Source of the DNA: Pohlia nutans
Lineage: Eukaryota > Streptophyta > Bryopsida > Bryales > Mniaceae
Direction of reading: 5' to 3'
Length of the DNA stretch: 64,000 bases
NCBI GenBank assembly: GCA_022496805.1
Contig: CM040100.1
Location: forward strand, 20,737,009 to 20,801,008
The notes under the pieces were generated by a model. That model did no database searches and was not told the DNA's origin. It saw only the letters and a list, made by a program, of their open reading frames with translations. Of the stretch, positions 1 through 12,584 are shown in pieces. Each line of letters starts with the position of its first letter. The stretch's first letter is position 1. A program made the translations under genes and the position numbers.

Positions 1-25
1 CCATGATTTGAAGTAGCATTTCCCA

Positions 26-208
26 ATGCAAAAGCATGTCCAGGCCATTAATAAAGATGATTATCCCACAAATAGCCCGGATTTCAAGCTCAAGAAGAAA
101 ATAGGAGACTCCACAACCTAGCGTGGCAAAGCTGATTTCTACAGAGGCCTTGCAAGAGAGGCCACTGGCAAACCCAAGGGTGGCCATGCTCTTAGGCTGT
201 ACAAGTGA
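26..208 (+). pseudogene. Broken coding remnant, unrecognised
   Basis: One reading frame runs from an ATG at 26 to a TGA at 206-208 and is interrupted by a single TAG near 119. The residues are protein-like and basic: a segment DFKLKKKIG comes before the stop, and GKADFYRGLAREATGKPKGG follows it. I do not recognise the family. The in-frame stop, the small size and the lack of visible flanking exons suggest a gene fragment or an old processed copy. It could also be chance, so confidence is low. Confidence 0.22.
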
Positions 209-345
209 AAATTGATTTGGAATATGTGACAGCTTGCTTTTGCAGGGCTGCATAACATTCAGAAGCCTCTGTGCCTTCGACCTTCCTTTCAACAGAATGA
301 TGTGGAATATTCCATATTACATTAGTAGCTATGGGGTAGGTGGCA

Positions 346-892
346 TTAACCCTTAAACGTACCACTCCTTTGTAAGAAAGTCAAACTACACAATTTAGCC
401 TTCAAGATTTATCAAAATATATTTTGTAATATTTTTCATGCATGGAATTGAATGTTTCCTATCAGTCTTGAAATTTTCATATTTTTTTGATCTAATACGG
501 CTTTTTTAACAAAATTTTAAGTCAAATACTTCAAAAAATAATTTTTATTACAAAAAAGCTTTAAAAAATTAATTTTTTTTTGGGAGCAGGTACAAATTAC
601 AATGGAGAATCACATGACATGTTTTCCATAGAATTTTTTTATTTACATTTTGAAATTCGAAAGGTGAACATCCTATGTAGTGTAATTCAAACCTTGAGCT
701 ACAAAGCTTGCACAAGCAATAAAATACTCAATAATTGGAATTTTTAAGATTTGAAAAGTGGAGTACAAACTAGACTTAATAAACTTCATTTTCTTAGTTG
801 GGTGTATTAGCAACAAAAGTCATCTTCAAGATCAAAATTGGGTTTGACCAACAAACGTCCAGAAACTGGACGCTGGGACGTTTAAGGGTTAA
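346..892. mobile_element. TTAA-flanked miniature element 1
   Basis: TTAA at 346-349 is followed by CCCTTAAACG. The other end reads CGTTTAAGGG and is followed by TTAA at 889-892. The body (350-888, 539 bp) is A+T-rich and non-coding. It belongs to the window-wide group of elements with TTAA on both sides and CCYT/RGGG termini, a pattern typical of piggyBac-type non-autonomous elements. Confidence 0.75.
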
Positions 893-2412
893 GCAAGAGC
901 AACTAACCATGGTGAATAGTAATCGAAAGCACTCACTCAGTCACAATTCAACAATGTCATGTAATTGTTTATTTGATTCGATAGCCCATTCAATTACAGA
1001 TCACTGGTCACTCCATCTATAGAGGTGGATGAAACTAACAAACAACCTTCTTGAAGGCTACTGAATGTTATGTGGAACTCACATGCACCTAGAACCAAAA
1101 GTAATAAACTAATGTCGCTGGTCTTGTTTGTGCCACAATCTCTACTTAGAGATGGCAGAAAATCATCATTTTTAAAATGATTTTGACGCATAAATAAAAT
1201 ATGAAAGAAGATCATTCTAATTAAAATCATGTTTTTAAAAAAAAGTATGAATTTGTTATTAAGTTTGAAAGTGTGTTGCCCTAAAGCTCATAAGTGCTAA
1301 GTCACTCAAAAACTATGAATAGTGCATACATAATGATCATCTTACTCATCTAAGATGATCAAAATGTAAAGGTCCTAAAAATGCCCATTTTTATTTATTT
1401 ATTTATGGTTTTATGCCTAAAAGGTACAAGATACTATTGTAGCCACCAAATCATTCCTACACTGTCACCTGTATATTCCAAAAGAATCACTTTTATACTC
1501 CATCATCTCAATTACTAAAAAATAGCACATTTGCACTTCTTGCGTGGTTAAAACGGAACCTTTACAACATGGCACAAATAGGATGATTTACCTTACACCC
1601 ATTTTGTCAAAATATCCTCGATTATTTGCTCAAGTCATATATTATAGGACATTATCTTAGAATATCACAAGTGACATGCTTTTATCTTTGTTTCACAGAA
1701 ATCTGTCTTTGTTTCACAGAAATAAATATAAATTGCATTAAAATTAGAAAGAGTATTTTACGATATAACATTCAAGAGTAGCGTACAATTTGCACCCTTT
1801 CCACTATAGCACAAAAAGAATCTAGAGCACTAAAATGTTGGGTAATTTGTTCCATTGTTGGACATTACAAGAGTTCAAGATTGTGCAGAAAAAGAACCTG
1901 AATTCCTTTTTGCCTCCCTGTTCATCAATTCCAAGGTATTCAAGCAACTTCTCAAGAATGTTTGCAGTCAAACAATTGCAAACAAGGTAAAATAAGCAAT
2001 TTGCACACCTGCCAAGGTCATTCAAGCTCTGTTACTAAGGTTCAGTCTCAGTGCCAATACCGATATAAGGAACATATCAAGCCTTTATTATTTACAACTG
2101 ATGAGGGAGGCAATGTAAATTATCATAACCCAGCATTTACACTACTTCCCCTTTTTCATGTGTACTGAAGTCACTATCCTTCCCCAGAAAGAATCCAGTT
2201 CAGAGGCCATAACATCTCCCTGATCAGACTCAGGTCCTTAAAATACAGCAATGCTATACAAGCCTTTGATAGGTAGAATACAAAAAAATCTCACCAGTAC
2301 AGACCATATCATAGGTCAGACATGAGTATCTCCACAAGTATTCACTAAACAACAGTTCGCTAAACACGTTTACAGGGCTTGTATTCCCATAAATACCAAC
2401 AGAATGAGTTGT
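893..2412. other. Intergenic, no gene seen
   Basis: A+T-rich sequence between the TTAA element and the 3' end of the ML-domain gene. Only short chance reading frames are present. Part of 2100-2412 probably holds the 3' UTR of the minus-strand ML gene, but I cannot place the poly(A) site. Confidence 0.5.
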
Positions 2413-4815
2413 CTAAGTGTGTGCCAAGGGTGCGTCTCTTTCCTTGTGCAGCTCAATTGGGTTGAAGCTCTCAAGAGTTTCCACAACACTCTTATTCCAG
2501 ACGATACTAAAGTTGATGTTCGCGCAAGCCAGCTGATCACCTTCCTCACCCAGAAACTGAAGCCTGATTCTGTAGCTCCCCTGCAAAACAGGAAGGTGGA
2601 TCTTTAGGATAAACCACTCCTCAGTTGTTGAAAGAACAAGGCATTAGTTAAATCAATAATGAGACAATAATGCCAAGTCCCAAGTTTCAAGGAAAATGTG
2701 TCACTTTCTTGCTGGCTGGTCATACAAAGCTTATGATCTATCACCCTTCTGCTCAATGTGAGCACTTTAAGGTTATAACCCATAACCTACTGTGTCCTTT
2801 TTTGAGGAGATGTGTCACAAGATGATAGGCTATTCGCTCATGGGTTAGAACTCATATCCAAAATTGTTCTTTTGGACCAATAGATCAACCAGAAAACTGA
2901 AATTGGACGATTTAGATTAAATGATTGCACAATAGATTATGTCCCATAACCCTTCCTATTCAATGCGAGCACTTAAATCAACCAAAAAGTATAGACTTAG
3001 GCGTTCATGATTCAACGGAATGACTTTATGTCTGATAACCTTCTCAGTTCTCAAAAGGTTATCTAGTCCATAATATCGATACAAAATGAAGTTGAGCAAA
3101 AACGTAAAGCTGGTTGTATCCAGTTCCTAGGTTAAAAAACAACCACCAGTCTAGAAAATGCAGGGCACATAAAACGTGGGGGAAAAAGAGTTATATCTAC
3201 ATAGTTCTTGAAATTTAGAAAGAAAAGCATTGCTGAAAGGAACAGGGAAAGCTAAAAGCCAAGTACAGAGATCACAAAAAAATTCGCATGCCTACCGGTG
3301 GTGTGATGCCAGGAAGGACTTGTGAGTTAACCAAAACAAACTCCCCAGGAGCAACTGGGCACTGCACTTTGCTGCAGAGGTCAATTCTCTCCGTGTGAAC
3401 AGGAACGCCATGAAATAAAACAGTTACAATTACACTGCCCTCGGCCATTCCCTTCTCTGCCAAAATTTAGAGACAAAAGTATGAATCTTTCTAATACTAA
3501 TGAGTCCAAAAAGTTATATACATACCTCCAGAATGAATTCTTTCAAACAGGATCAGATAAAATTCTATAGCACATAAAAATGATTGTAGGTTTAAGAAAC
3601 AAAAACTCAAGAAACTAATACTCCAACCCTGGAAAAATAATAAATAGGGCACTAACCTGTGTATGCAGGCACCTTTATGGTCATTTCGTCTCCACTGACA
3701 ACAGGGTCAGGGTTAATTGTAACATTTTTCACCACCACTTCATAGTTCGCACGTTTATCTGCACATCACATAACATTCTTGAGGAGCTGCCTCAACACCC
3801 TTGCAAAAGGAATCCAGATTCCTTTTGTGCAAAATCTTGAGCTCAAGTGGGAGGTACCAAAAGCTACAGGAAGAAGACATGTACTGACCAATACTTCTCT
3901 TTCTAGCGAAAATTAGTCTCTTGAGTCCATTATTTTGGCTGGCATCTACAGAGGAGAAGGATGTCATAACATTCAAACTTTCAAACCATCTCAATATTAA
4001 ACCTCTCCAGTATAAATGTTGTGAAGAGCCTACCATGTGCACTGGACACATCCAGGTAAATCTCCAAGGGCAGGCTCAGAGACAAGGTGACAATGAACAA
4101 AAATCCACAAAAACGCAAACCAAACACACATAATTTCAATCTTCTGCATCATGGACTCAACTAAAGAAAACTACGCTGAAACAACATGACCAATACTTAG
4201 AGAGAACTCCAGCAGAAACGAGAGTCTGTAGCAATGCAGTAATTTCGAGGTCTGCTACTCCTTGCAAGCCGGACTTAAAAAGAAACAGCAGAATGAAGCA
4301 ATCAACTCCGTCACTGATTAAGAAACAATAGGAACAACCGGATCTCATCAAACTAAACTCTAATCGCATAGTTGCATAGCCAACTAAGTTTGAAGTGTTG
4401 CCTACGGGACCAAAACCCTAGTTTACTAGAGCAATGGTTCGGGGCCTCTACTCTTAGAAGTTACTCCTCAATGAGGCATCAAGTGACAAGAGATTTTAAA
4501 CTGCATTAGAAGCAGAAACGAAGCAATTGCGCACTGCGAATTACGCACGCAAACGAAAAGAGAAAAAGATGGCACGCTAATAACCCTAGGAACGAAATGA
4601 AATTGCACGAAACGATCGTCACTCAGATTCCCGAAACAAGCTTCAAAAATCGGGCCGCTCATCGAAGTGTTGCACCGTTATCGTAAGAAACCCTAGAAAC
4701 TCGAAAACTTACCGCAAAGATGCCACTCGCTAGGTTTAGGAGGAAAAGCGCCAGCCAGAAACGCAAACGAAGCGATGAGCAGCAACAACATCACAGCATC
4801 AGCCATCCTCGCCAT
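2413..4815 (-). CDS. Secreted ML-domain lipid-binding protein (PG/PI transfer protein-like)
   Basis: Four exons on the minus strand: 4815-4713, 3758-3657, 3456-3296 and 2580-2413, all with GT-AG borders and matching phases, giving 177 aa. The ATG at 4806 is an alternative start that gives 174 aa. The protein opens with a hydrophobic signal peptide (about residues 5-23). An MD-2-related lipid-recognition (ML) domain follows. Its cysteines at about 34, 96, 101 and 141 match the family's disulfide pattern, as in DLCSKVQCPV and the LPGITPPGSY turn. The family binds lipids such as phosphatidylglycerol and phosphatidylinositol in the secretory pathway or vacuole. That role is family knowledge, not something shown here. 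The C-terminal tail after about residue 150 (~27 aa) is longer than I expect for plant members. The splice model was built by eye; exon joins are supported by the family motif running unbroken across them. Confidence 0.88.
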
Positions 4816-5079
4816 CGCAAAGCTCCGCAAGTTTGTCACCGCAATCGTGACAACCACAAACCTTGCAAACAACAACTGATTGCAACACTGATTTCACTTT
4901 AGCAATGAAAATCTTTGGAGTGAAGAGGGAACGAAGAGTAGTAGAGAGTATAAAGAGAGTCCAATGCAGAGAAAAGAGTACCGTAGACGGTACGCGTGGC
5001 ACTAGATATGGCCGTATAGGCGGGTAGGGCCTAAAAACAGGGCTGACGCAAAAACATACTGACCGTTCTCAGTGAACAA

Positions 5080-6370
5080 TTAAGATTGCAAATGCCGATT
5101 GAGCAGCTCTTGTTACAATCGCAACTTCGGTTGGTGAGTTCAAGCGCTGCCCTTTCGTGCGATGATTGTGCTCAATTTTGGTGTCAGCGTTCCTTCGGCG
5201 ATGGATTCCCGTATGCGTGAATCCCTGCTTGTGAGCAATGTCGGAGGGTTTATAAAAATATTTTATACAATCTATTATTATCAAGCTTCCAAGCTCACTC
5301 ACCTGCTCATTGGAAATCACGACACATGAATTTTTTTTAGTTTTTTATTTTTATTTTTCAAATTCGTGCCTTGATCGTGGATCAAATCTTAGTGTTGCTT
5401 TCTGCAGTTTCGTGAGCATCTTTTTCATTAACTTAATGCATCTTGGAATCCGAGCTTTGTGTTGCTTTCCGCAGTTTTGAGAGCGCATTTTTCATTAGTG
5501 CATCTTGGAATCCAAGCTTAGTGTTGCTTTCTGCAGTTCTGTGAGCATATTTTTCGTTGAAATCCAATCTTTGTGTTTCTTTCTACAATTTTGTAAATAT
5601 TTTAATTTATGAGTGCATCTTGGAATCCAATCGTTTGTGTTCCACGCTCACTCACCTGGTCATTGGAAATCACGACGCATGAGTTTTGCATTGTCCTTGC
5701 TAGAGTTTTCGGAGCGTTTTATTTATTTTTATTCAAATTAGCGCATCGTGGAATCGAATATTAGTGTTGCTTTCTGCAGTTTTGTGAGCGCATTTTTCAT
5801 CAGTGCATCTTGGAATCCAAGCTTTGTGTTGCTTTCTGCAGTTTTCTGAGTATGTTTTTTCGTTGAAATCCAATCGTTCATGTGAGCAATTTCGGAGAGT
5901 TTACAATAATATTTTATAAAATCTATTATTATCAGGCTTCCAATCTCACTGACCTCACTCACCTGCTCATTGGAAATCACATAGAAGTTACAGGAGAGGA
6001 GAGTTTTCGGAGCGTTTTTTAATTTTTATTTTCAAATTATTGCATCGTGGAATCGAATCTTAGTGTTGATTTCTGCAGTTTCGTGAGCATCTTTTCCATT
6101 AATGCATCATTCATTAGTGCATCATTAATCCAAACTTTGTGTTGCTTTCTGCAGTTTGCGAGCGCATTTTTCATTAACTTAGTGCATCTTAGAATCCAAG
6201 CTTTGTGTTGCTTTCTGGCTTTCTGCAGTCCGTGAGTATGTTTTTTCGTTGAAATCCAATCTTTGTGTTTCTTTCAGTACAATTTTGTAAATATTTGAAT
6301 ATATCAGTGCATCGTTTGTGTTTCTTTCGACAGTTTTGTAAATATTTGAATATATCAGTACATCATTGCG
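5080..6370. repeat. Higher-order tandem repeat upstream of the SDR gene
   Basis: A short module containing TTTGTGTTGCTTTCTGCAGT followed by GTGAGCGCATTTTTCATTAG recurs about eight times between about 5390 and 6330. A longer module recurs three times, near 5280-5400, 5645-5770 and 5930-6070. It contains CTCACTCACCTG, TCATTGGAAATCAC, then a T-rich stretch and GCATCGTGGAATCGAAT. Together they form a nested repeat of about 1.3 kb that stops about 40 bp before the start codon of the SDR gene. It must therefore contain or replace that gene's promoter or 5' leader. Confidence 0.8.
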
Positions 6371-6408
6371 TTGCGTTGTGAGTGTAGCTAGGGCGTTGAG
6401 TGAGGGCG

Positions 6409-9166
6409 ATGGGGGGAGGGCCGGTGTCGCCTCGGCGAGACGAAGTGGTGCTCATTACGGGCTGTTCGGACGGCGGCATCGGCGCGGCGCTGGCGCTCGA
6501 GTTTCGCGACCACGGCTTCACAGTAGTCGCGACATCTCGATCCCTTAGTACCATGACCAGCTTGTTGCGAGGAGGAACCCTAAACCAGCAGCAGCAGAAT
6601 CAAATTTCGCTTCTGGAGCTCGATCTGCTTTCGGCGGACAGCATCAAGCAGGCCGTGGCCTCCGTCATGGCCACGCACGGCCGCATCGACGTCCTCGTCA
6701 ACAACGCCGGCGTGCCGTGCACGGCGCCCTTGGCCGAGATCCCTATCGAAGTTGTGGACACAGTATACCGCACCAATTGCCTCGGTATGTACGCCGCCCT
6801 GTATTATTAGAATGGTTAGACTTTGAAATATTCTTGTTAGGAAAGGAAATTGGATTCCAACGCACCAAAGAATGCATTGTTTCGGTTATCGTATGCAAAA
6901 GTTACAGGGGCTCAAAGTTTTTATTGGGAGATGACCTAAAACTAACAACGTTGAGTTCAGGTGTATGCAAAAGCTATAAGAGTTCAAAATTTGGTAGATG
7001 ATCTAAAACTAACAATGTTGAGGTGTTGAGGTGTGGTGTACATTCTCTAAAATTTGAGCATTTCGTAAAATTTTGGAGTGTTGCATTTAGATACCTTGAG
7101 GAATGGGTATTGAAAGAGAATGTGGTTGAAGTTGCTATTATTCAACCACAATATTATGAACAACATGAAAGATCATGCACAATTTGATGTTCAATTCAAA
7201 AGTTATTAGGGTTCAAAGTTTTATGGGTAGATGATCTAAAATTGACACTGAAATGTTGAGGTGGTGTATATTCTCAAAATCAGTATTTGGAGTGTCACAT
7301 TTAGGTATGTGTGGTTATCTTAGTGAATTTCAGAATGGGTGTTGAAAGAGAATGGGGTTGAAGTTGCTACTGGTCAGTCGTAGCATGAGAAAGGATGGAA
7401 ACTTAATGTTCAATTCAATGGTGCCATTACGCAATAGTGTTAGCATTGAAAACTTTAGTGTCCAGTTCCAAATTGCTACGTGGATATACACATTCACCAT
7501 CGAAAGCATTCATTGTGGAATCTTAGGTCCCATTATGGTGATACAAGCAATGGTGCCGCACATGGTTGCAAATGGGAAGGGCAAAATTGTGAACGTAGGC
7601 AGCATTGCCAGTTTTGCAACTGGTCCGTTTACTGGAGTTTACGGTGCTTCCAAGGCAGCGTTGCATGCCAGCACTGATGCTTTGAGGTGAGTGTTCAAAC
7701 ACACAGAATGGATGGTATGATGTAAACCACTATAACATTCAAGGGAGAATCAAGGTATCCAAGATTTAGTTGATTTGTTGAGTTCAACATTTGAATTTCC
7801 TGAATTATGAGGGTTTTAAAGTTGAAGTCTTGGAATATATGCCACATGGTTTTAAAGTTGTAAAGTCTTTGGACCACATGAATGTCATTATTACACTCTT
7901 CTATATACTTATTGTGGATTCATAAGAGTGTGAAAAGTGTTCATTAGGTTCTAAAATTTTATGCAAGATTAGGGTAGTATAAAAATTGCTTGAAACGAAG
8001 TGATTCACATTAGATAGACTCAAAGAAGAGTTCACAATATTTTTCAAAAAATCTTGGGTATAGTACTCTACCCAAGATTTTTTGATCTATGAGAGTTGGA
8101 GTACTCTGTATGTATTGGGGGTGAAATGAGACCTTTGAGCTTCACTTTCGAGGTCAAGGGTTTAGTTCTTTTAAACTAACCACTCATGAACCAAACCACG
8201 CTTTGTACTTGAAGGATTCAAATTGGCACTATGTAGATTTGAGTGCATGACCTTTGGAGTGCATAAATTCTGAAATTCTACCGCCACTAATAGCCAACTT
8301 CCATGAATTTGAGAAGTTGCCCATGGAAGTAGGCAAGAGGAGGGGATAAGTTGTATTACACTTTGTCTATTTCATATCCTGCCATGAAGTGGTGCACATT
8401 GACGTTTTGATTGATGATATCGTTGTCCTTAGTACTACCTTGAAAAGGGTGCAAGCTCAACACCACCCCATGAACGAATATTTAATTTTTTTTGAAAAAT
8501 AAGGTTCACTCCTCAAAAAATGAATTTCTTGATTTTTGTTTCTGAGAAAAAAATGATAAAAATGGCCCAACATAGTCCAAAATAGCTTAGAAATAGCAAA
8601 ATATATCTTAAAATAATTTATTCTATTTTCGTTCTTCTGTCCTCATAATCTCTGATTTTTTACGTTTTTTTTTTATTTGAATTAATTTTTGGCGAACCTG
8701 CTATGATCCTACGGTACTACCTGAATCTTATGACAAATAGCCTCACATGGACTACTTTGACACATCAAGTGGTCTCATATGTGTTGCTTACTCTTGTGTT
8801 GTTAGGTTGGAGTTAAAACCATTTGGTATTGACGTGATGTTGCTGGTTCCGGGAGTAGTCACGGGCCTGGCCTCGAAAGGAGTGGATGTCCTGCGCAGCA
8901 ATTTGAGCGCGCTCCAAATCTTCAAGCCCTACCAGGAGTATTTGCTGCAACGGGCCATGTTGTCACACCATCCAGACTCAACTCCAGCTCCTTTGTTTGC
9001 CAAGAAGGCCGTCGGTGCCATTCTAGCAACACCTACTCCTGCCTGCTACATCTACGGTTTCCTGTCTAGCATTTACCGTGTTCTCTACTTTTGTCCCTAC
9101 TGGATTCGAGATTGGTGGTTCTCTTCTAAGTTGCCGAAAGGGATTGATTTGAAGAAACATGCGTAA
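6409..9166 (+). CDS. Short-chain dehydrogenase/reductase, AYR1-like
   Basis: Three exons: 6409-6784, 7527-7686 and 8806-9166, with GT-AG borders and phases that join to 298 aa. It is a classical SDR: nucleotide-binding TGCSDGGIG at residues 17-25, NNAG at 98-101, catalytic Ser151, and Tyr164 with Lys168 in YGASK. The ATSRS segment after strand 2 suggests NADPH preference. The closest family I recall is plant NADPH-dependent 1-acyldihydroxyacetone-phosphate reductase-like proteins, which reduce acyl-DHAP in ether-lipid and phospholipid synthesis. Substrate is inferred, not shown. The aromatic C-terminus (CPYWIRDWWF) may associate with membrane. The first exon is G+C-rich, and the introns are A+T-rich with internal duplications. 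A donor-like CAGGTGAG 25 bp after the stop suggests an intron in the 3' UTR. The ATG at 6409 is the first plausible start; the frame opens only a few codons earlier. Confidence 0.9.
6885..7270 (+). repeat. Tandem duplications in SDR intron 1
   Basis: Three diverged copies of a 70-80 bp segment lie near 6890-6960, 6962-7030 and 7195-7270. Each has a variant of CAAAAGTTA..GGGTTCAAAGTTTT, followed by GATGATCTAAAACTAACA and TGTTGAGG. They are fully intronic. No coding role is seen. Confidence 0.6.
8045..8084. repeat. Perfect 16-bp hairpin in SDR intron 2
   Basis: CAAAAAATCTTGGGTA (8045-8060) and its exact inverse (8069-8084) are separated by 8 bp. This is an intronic inverted repeat that would fold as a hairpin in the pre-mRNA. 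It may be the core of a decayed foldback element. Confidence 0.6.
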
Positions 9167-10278
9167 GACCTCGCCACACACAACCCAACAGGTGAGACCT
9201 TGTAGCAAACAATTTTGACTTGTTTTGACTTGTTTTGTTCAAAAAGTTGTGATTTAGTGTCCAAGCCACTATTTCTTAACAGGGATACTATTTTGGAGAT
9301 ATAATGTACCTGTAAAAGAATTGTTGTAAAATTTTAAATGATAAAAACTTTAAATAAACCGTTTGGATGTAGTGTTTCAATGACGAATGACAACTTTATA
9401 ACAAACATGGCATGCCAGCTCATGTCACTCTCAAACATGGCACTTTCAGTGAAAGTGGGAATGACAAGTGACAAACTCCTATGTATTGTAGGGACATTAT
9501 TTCCTCACCTTTGAACTAAATGTGGTCACTAACTCACAATTTTAATGTAATTGTTTTTGGAATTGGCCAAACTGGTAGCTCTTGGTTTACCATGAATTGG
9601 TAATTACAAACTTAGTGAAGAGGTTTTGTTTAGGCAATTGACATATATACCCTTGTGCATAGTTTCTTGTATACAAAACTACCTTTTAACCTTTTCATTA
9701 TCTGTTAGTATGGCCTTGGCATGAGGAGGCTTTTATTTTGGTAATTGGAGCTACTAAAACATTGTTTGTAAGATCTGTTGGGCTATTGAAAGATTGGTTG
9801 ATTGGCGATTAAGAAACTGACCACTAGTTTGAAGAATATAAGATAATTTTCTTTTAAGAGTTTAAGCTATCTCTGAAGAAAACGGATTACATTTGGACTT
9901 TTTACATTTACTTGTTTTTACAGAAATGGCCTGCCAGCCAATTTTCCAGCGTTGTGCGGCCCTGCGTTCAGGTATGGAAAATCCTTAATGCTGAGTTAGG
10001 CCACATGGCTCATTCAATTTCTTATTAGGGTTGGCTTTGGTGAGGACCCCAAAAGTTGTTGTATAGTCCACGCCCTTCCATGTGGTTTTGTAACTTTGAT
10101 GCCAATCTGTCTGTCTCCTATAGAACCAGATCTGTTACAGACTATGATCTAGCAATAACAGTAGATTGTAATCCAGCTACAAGAAGAAACTTTTTATTTG
10201 CCATCCAAGTGTTCATTCAACACCTTTTGTTGTATTGAAAGCTTTTCCTTTTGTGTTCAGTTGCAAGGAAGATGTATA
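9167..10278. other. SDR 3' flank, no second gene seen
   Basis: The first part is probably 3' UTR. Possible splice signals are a donor at 9192 (CAG|GTGAGA), an acceptor before 9925 (TTTTTACAG) and another donor near 9971. I see no conserved reading frame. Confidence 0.45.
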
Positions 10279-10948
10279 CTGTAGTTTACTAGCAAGTTCG
10301 GCACCTTGCTGCCTAATAATTAATTAAAGTTCAAGAAGTAGGTTCAGCACCTAAAAATAGTATATGAATAATTTCGGCAGTTTTTTATTTAAATTTTTAA
10401 ATTTTCGGCTTTTTGTCAAGTCCAACTCCCTTTCCTTGGTTGACAAGTAAGATTTGAGTAGAAAGAGTTAGAAATGCTCTGTGCTTTATACAAGTGGAGT
10501 GGAGTTGTATCCAACAATGCATGTGGGATATGTGAACTTTGAGGTGAAGCACCTAGTTAGTCTTCATTTTTATAACACGCATAGTTTTTGCATAAAGTCT
10601 TCAAATGACATAAAATTTGTTGGAGGTGAAAGATTACTTGATTTCTAAACTTTTCTTAGACCGACAAAATTCCAAAAAGTTGATCTTCTATGCAAAAATG
10701 AGATTCGAAAAATTGTTAGGAACACATTTTGATTTTTTGAACTTTACACAGCTGCGTTGTTTTGTCCATATCTTTTGCATAAAGATTTATTTTGACACAA
10801 AACTTGTTGGAGGTGGAAGAAGACTTGATTTCTCAACTTTTGTTAGTTAGACGCAATTCTATAAAACTTCATCTTCTATAATCAATTGGACTCCAAAAAT
10901 CTGTGAACACATTTCAAAAGCCTCACCTAAAGTCTTGCTACTTCTCAA

Positions 10949-12268
10949 CCCTTAAACGTCAAGAGGCCTTGGGCAGGGCAGCCCGGAAGGCATCTAAATT
11001 TTCGGAAGGAAAAAATTTTGAAATTTGAAATTTTAAAATTTTAAAAAAATAATTAAAATTTTAAAAAACGGCTCTGTTGGCCAGTGTTGGATAGCATTGT
11101 AGCACTGCGGCACTTTTCTAAAAAAGACCTCAGTTGCTCCAACCTCAACTCCTGTTCATTTTGATAACTTTGATTGCTTGCCAATGTTTCCACAATCTCC
11201 TAAATGAGGCGCAAATTTGGAATCTAGATCGCTTTTTCAGTAGTTTTCCAACGCACCAATCCTCACTTGATTTGGTTGAGAAAATCCACTTTTTTCTTCA
11301 TTATTCTCTCATAAATAAGCTCATGGGGCTTACTTTGACGTTTAACCCCTAAAGGACCATGCTCATTCCTAAAATTTTATCACTTTCTCGTGATGCTTTC
11401 AGAAAGGCAATTGTATCTCTTGATTGGTATTCATGTAGAAAACTTCACCGTTGAAGTTCATAAAGGACTTAGTCATGAGAATGTACATTAATTTTCAGAA
11501 CAATCTACCGTATATATTACATGATTATAAGGTTTGATCACAAGTTGATTTTTGAAAATTTTGAATAAAACCAACAGGTCATTCATTGCAAACTTTCTCA
11601 TAAATTTAGAAACCATGATTAGCGTTTGAAAGTTTAGGAGCATACAAAGATGTACTATATCTAGGTGCCCACAAAAAATGGTGTTCTAAAACTAAATACA
11701 ACAAAAATGATTGATTCTCAAAGATTTATGTTTGAGTGAGGTGACTTGTTGGTGACTCGTTGAGCCGGTGTTTGTGATCATTATTAATTTTTACATTGCA
11801 ATTTTTTTTAAAGAATTCAAATATATATTTGGAATATTTCAAAATATTCCAAAATAATATAAAATATGTTGAAAAGATTCCAATTATTTTGAAAAGATTC
11901 CATTTAAAATATATTTAAACATTTTCCGTAATTATTATATAGTGTTAATGATGCAATAATGGCAAATATTTTACATATTGTATACTTCTTTTTTTAACGA
12001 ATGTGACGTCCAAGTGTGAAAACGCCTTCCAAGTCATCAACCGCCCTAACTACTATGTCCCAAGTTCACCTACGTTGACGTTTTAGTTTTTTCCCAATGA
12101 ATCAATCAACGTAATTGCAAATCTTGAAGTTTTTTTGTGTTCTTGAAACGAACATTTTCAATTCTCTAGTTAACATTGAGTCAAAATTATGAAATCCAAA
12201 CAAATTATTCAAGTAATGAAATTATTCGTGGACACAATGTGTCCTCCTGGTCCTTTAGGGGTTAAAGG
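10949..12268. mobile_element. TTAA-flanked element 2 (A), nested in X
   Basis: Starts CCCTTAAACGTC after TCAA (10945-10948, one change from TTAA). Ends GACGTTTAA...AGG before TTAA at 12269-12272, with element B inserted inside its right terminal repeat. The second X copy at 48.8-49.7 kb has an uninterrupted TTAA at the matching point, so this is an insertion into a TTAA target with target duplication. No coding capacity is seen. Confidence 0.8.
11346..12261. mobile_element. TTAA-flanked element 3 (B), nested in A
   Basis: Starts CCCCTAAAGGACCA after TTAA (11342-11345) and ends TGGTCCTTTAGGGG before TTAA (12262-12265); 916 bp. Removing it and one TTAA restores the right terminal repeat of element A (GACGTTTAAAGG then TTAA). 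The interior is A+T-rich and non-coding. Confidence 0.82.
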
Positions 12269-12584
12269 TTAACCCATATTCTTTGTGAACTAATGTACAT
12301 GAACTTGATTACAAGAGCAACACTTTCTCTCCAATGAAATTCACAAATGCTTCCAAACTAAGTGAAAATCTAGTGGAAAATAACAACTTCTCACTTTTAG
12401 GCAATTTTAAATTATAATTTATATTATATTCGGCAAAAGATGCCAATAATTTCCCAAAAATTTAGGCATCTACTTTTAGAATTATTTTCTGCCGAACCCG
12501 CTAGTAAACTACGGTATAATATCCACGAGGTTTGATGTTTGTTTCAACTGTTAATATAATTATTTTGGAGTTTTGTATGTAAGC

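Larger units (their letters stand above)
10279..12514. mobile_element. TIR element X, copy 1 (host of a two-level nest)
   Basis: The left end reads CTGTAGTTTACTAGCAAGTT and the right end CCGCTAGTAAACTACGG, inverted copies of one another, followed inward by the shared CGGCA. TATA flanks both ends (10275-10278 and 12515-12518). The parts outside the inserted DNA (10440-10948 and 12269-12480) match, in inverted orientation, the interior of the second copy at 48842-49745. No transposase is visible, so this is a non-autonomous element of unassigned superfamily. Confidence 0.78.

Noticed and set aside
8690..8720. Another end of element X (GCGAACCTGCTATGATCCTACGGTA)
   Set aside because: It resembles the X right terminus, but the central CTAGTAAAC is not kept and no matching left end was found nearby.
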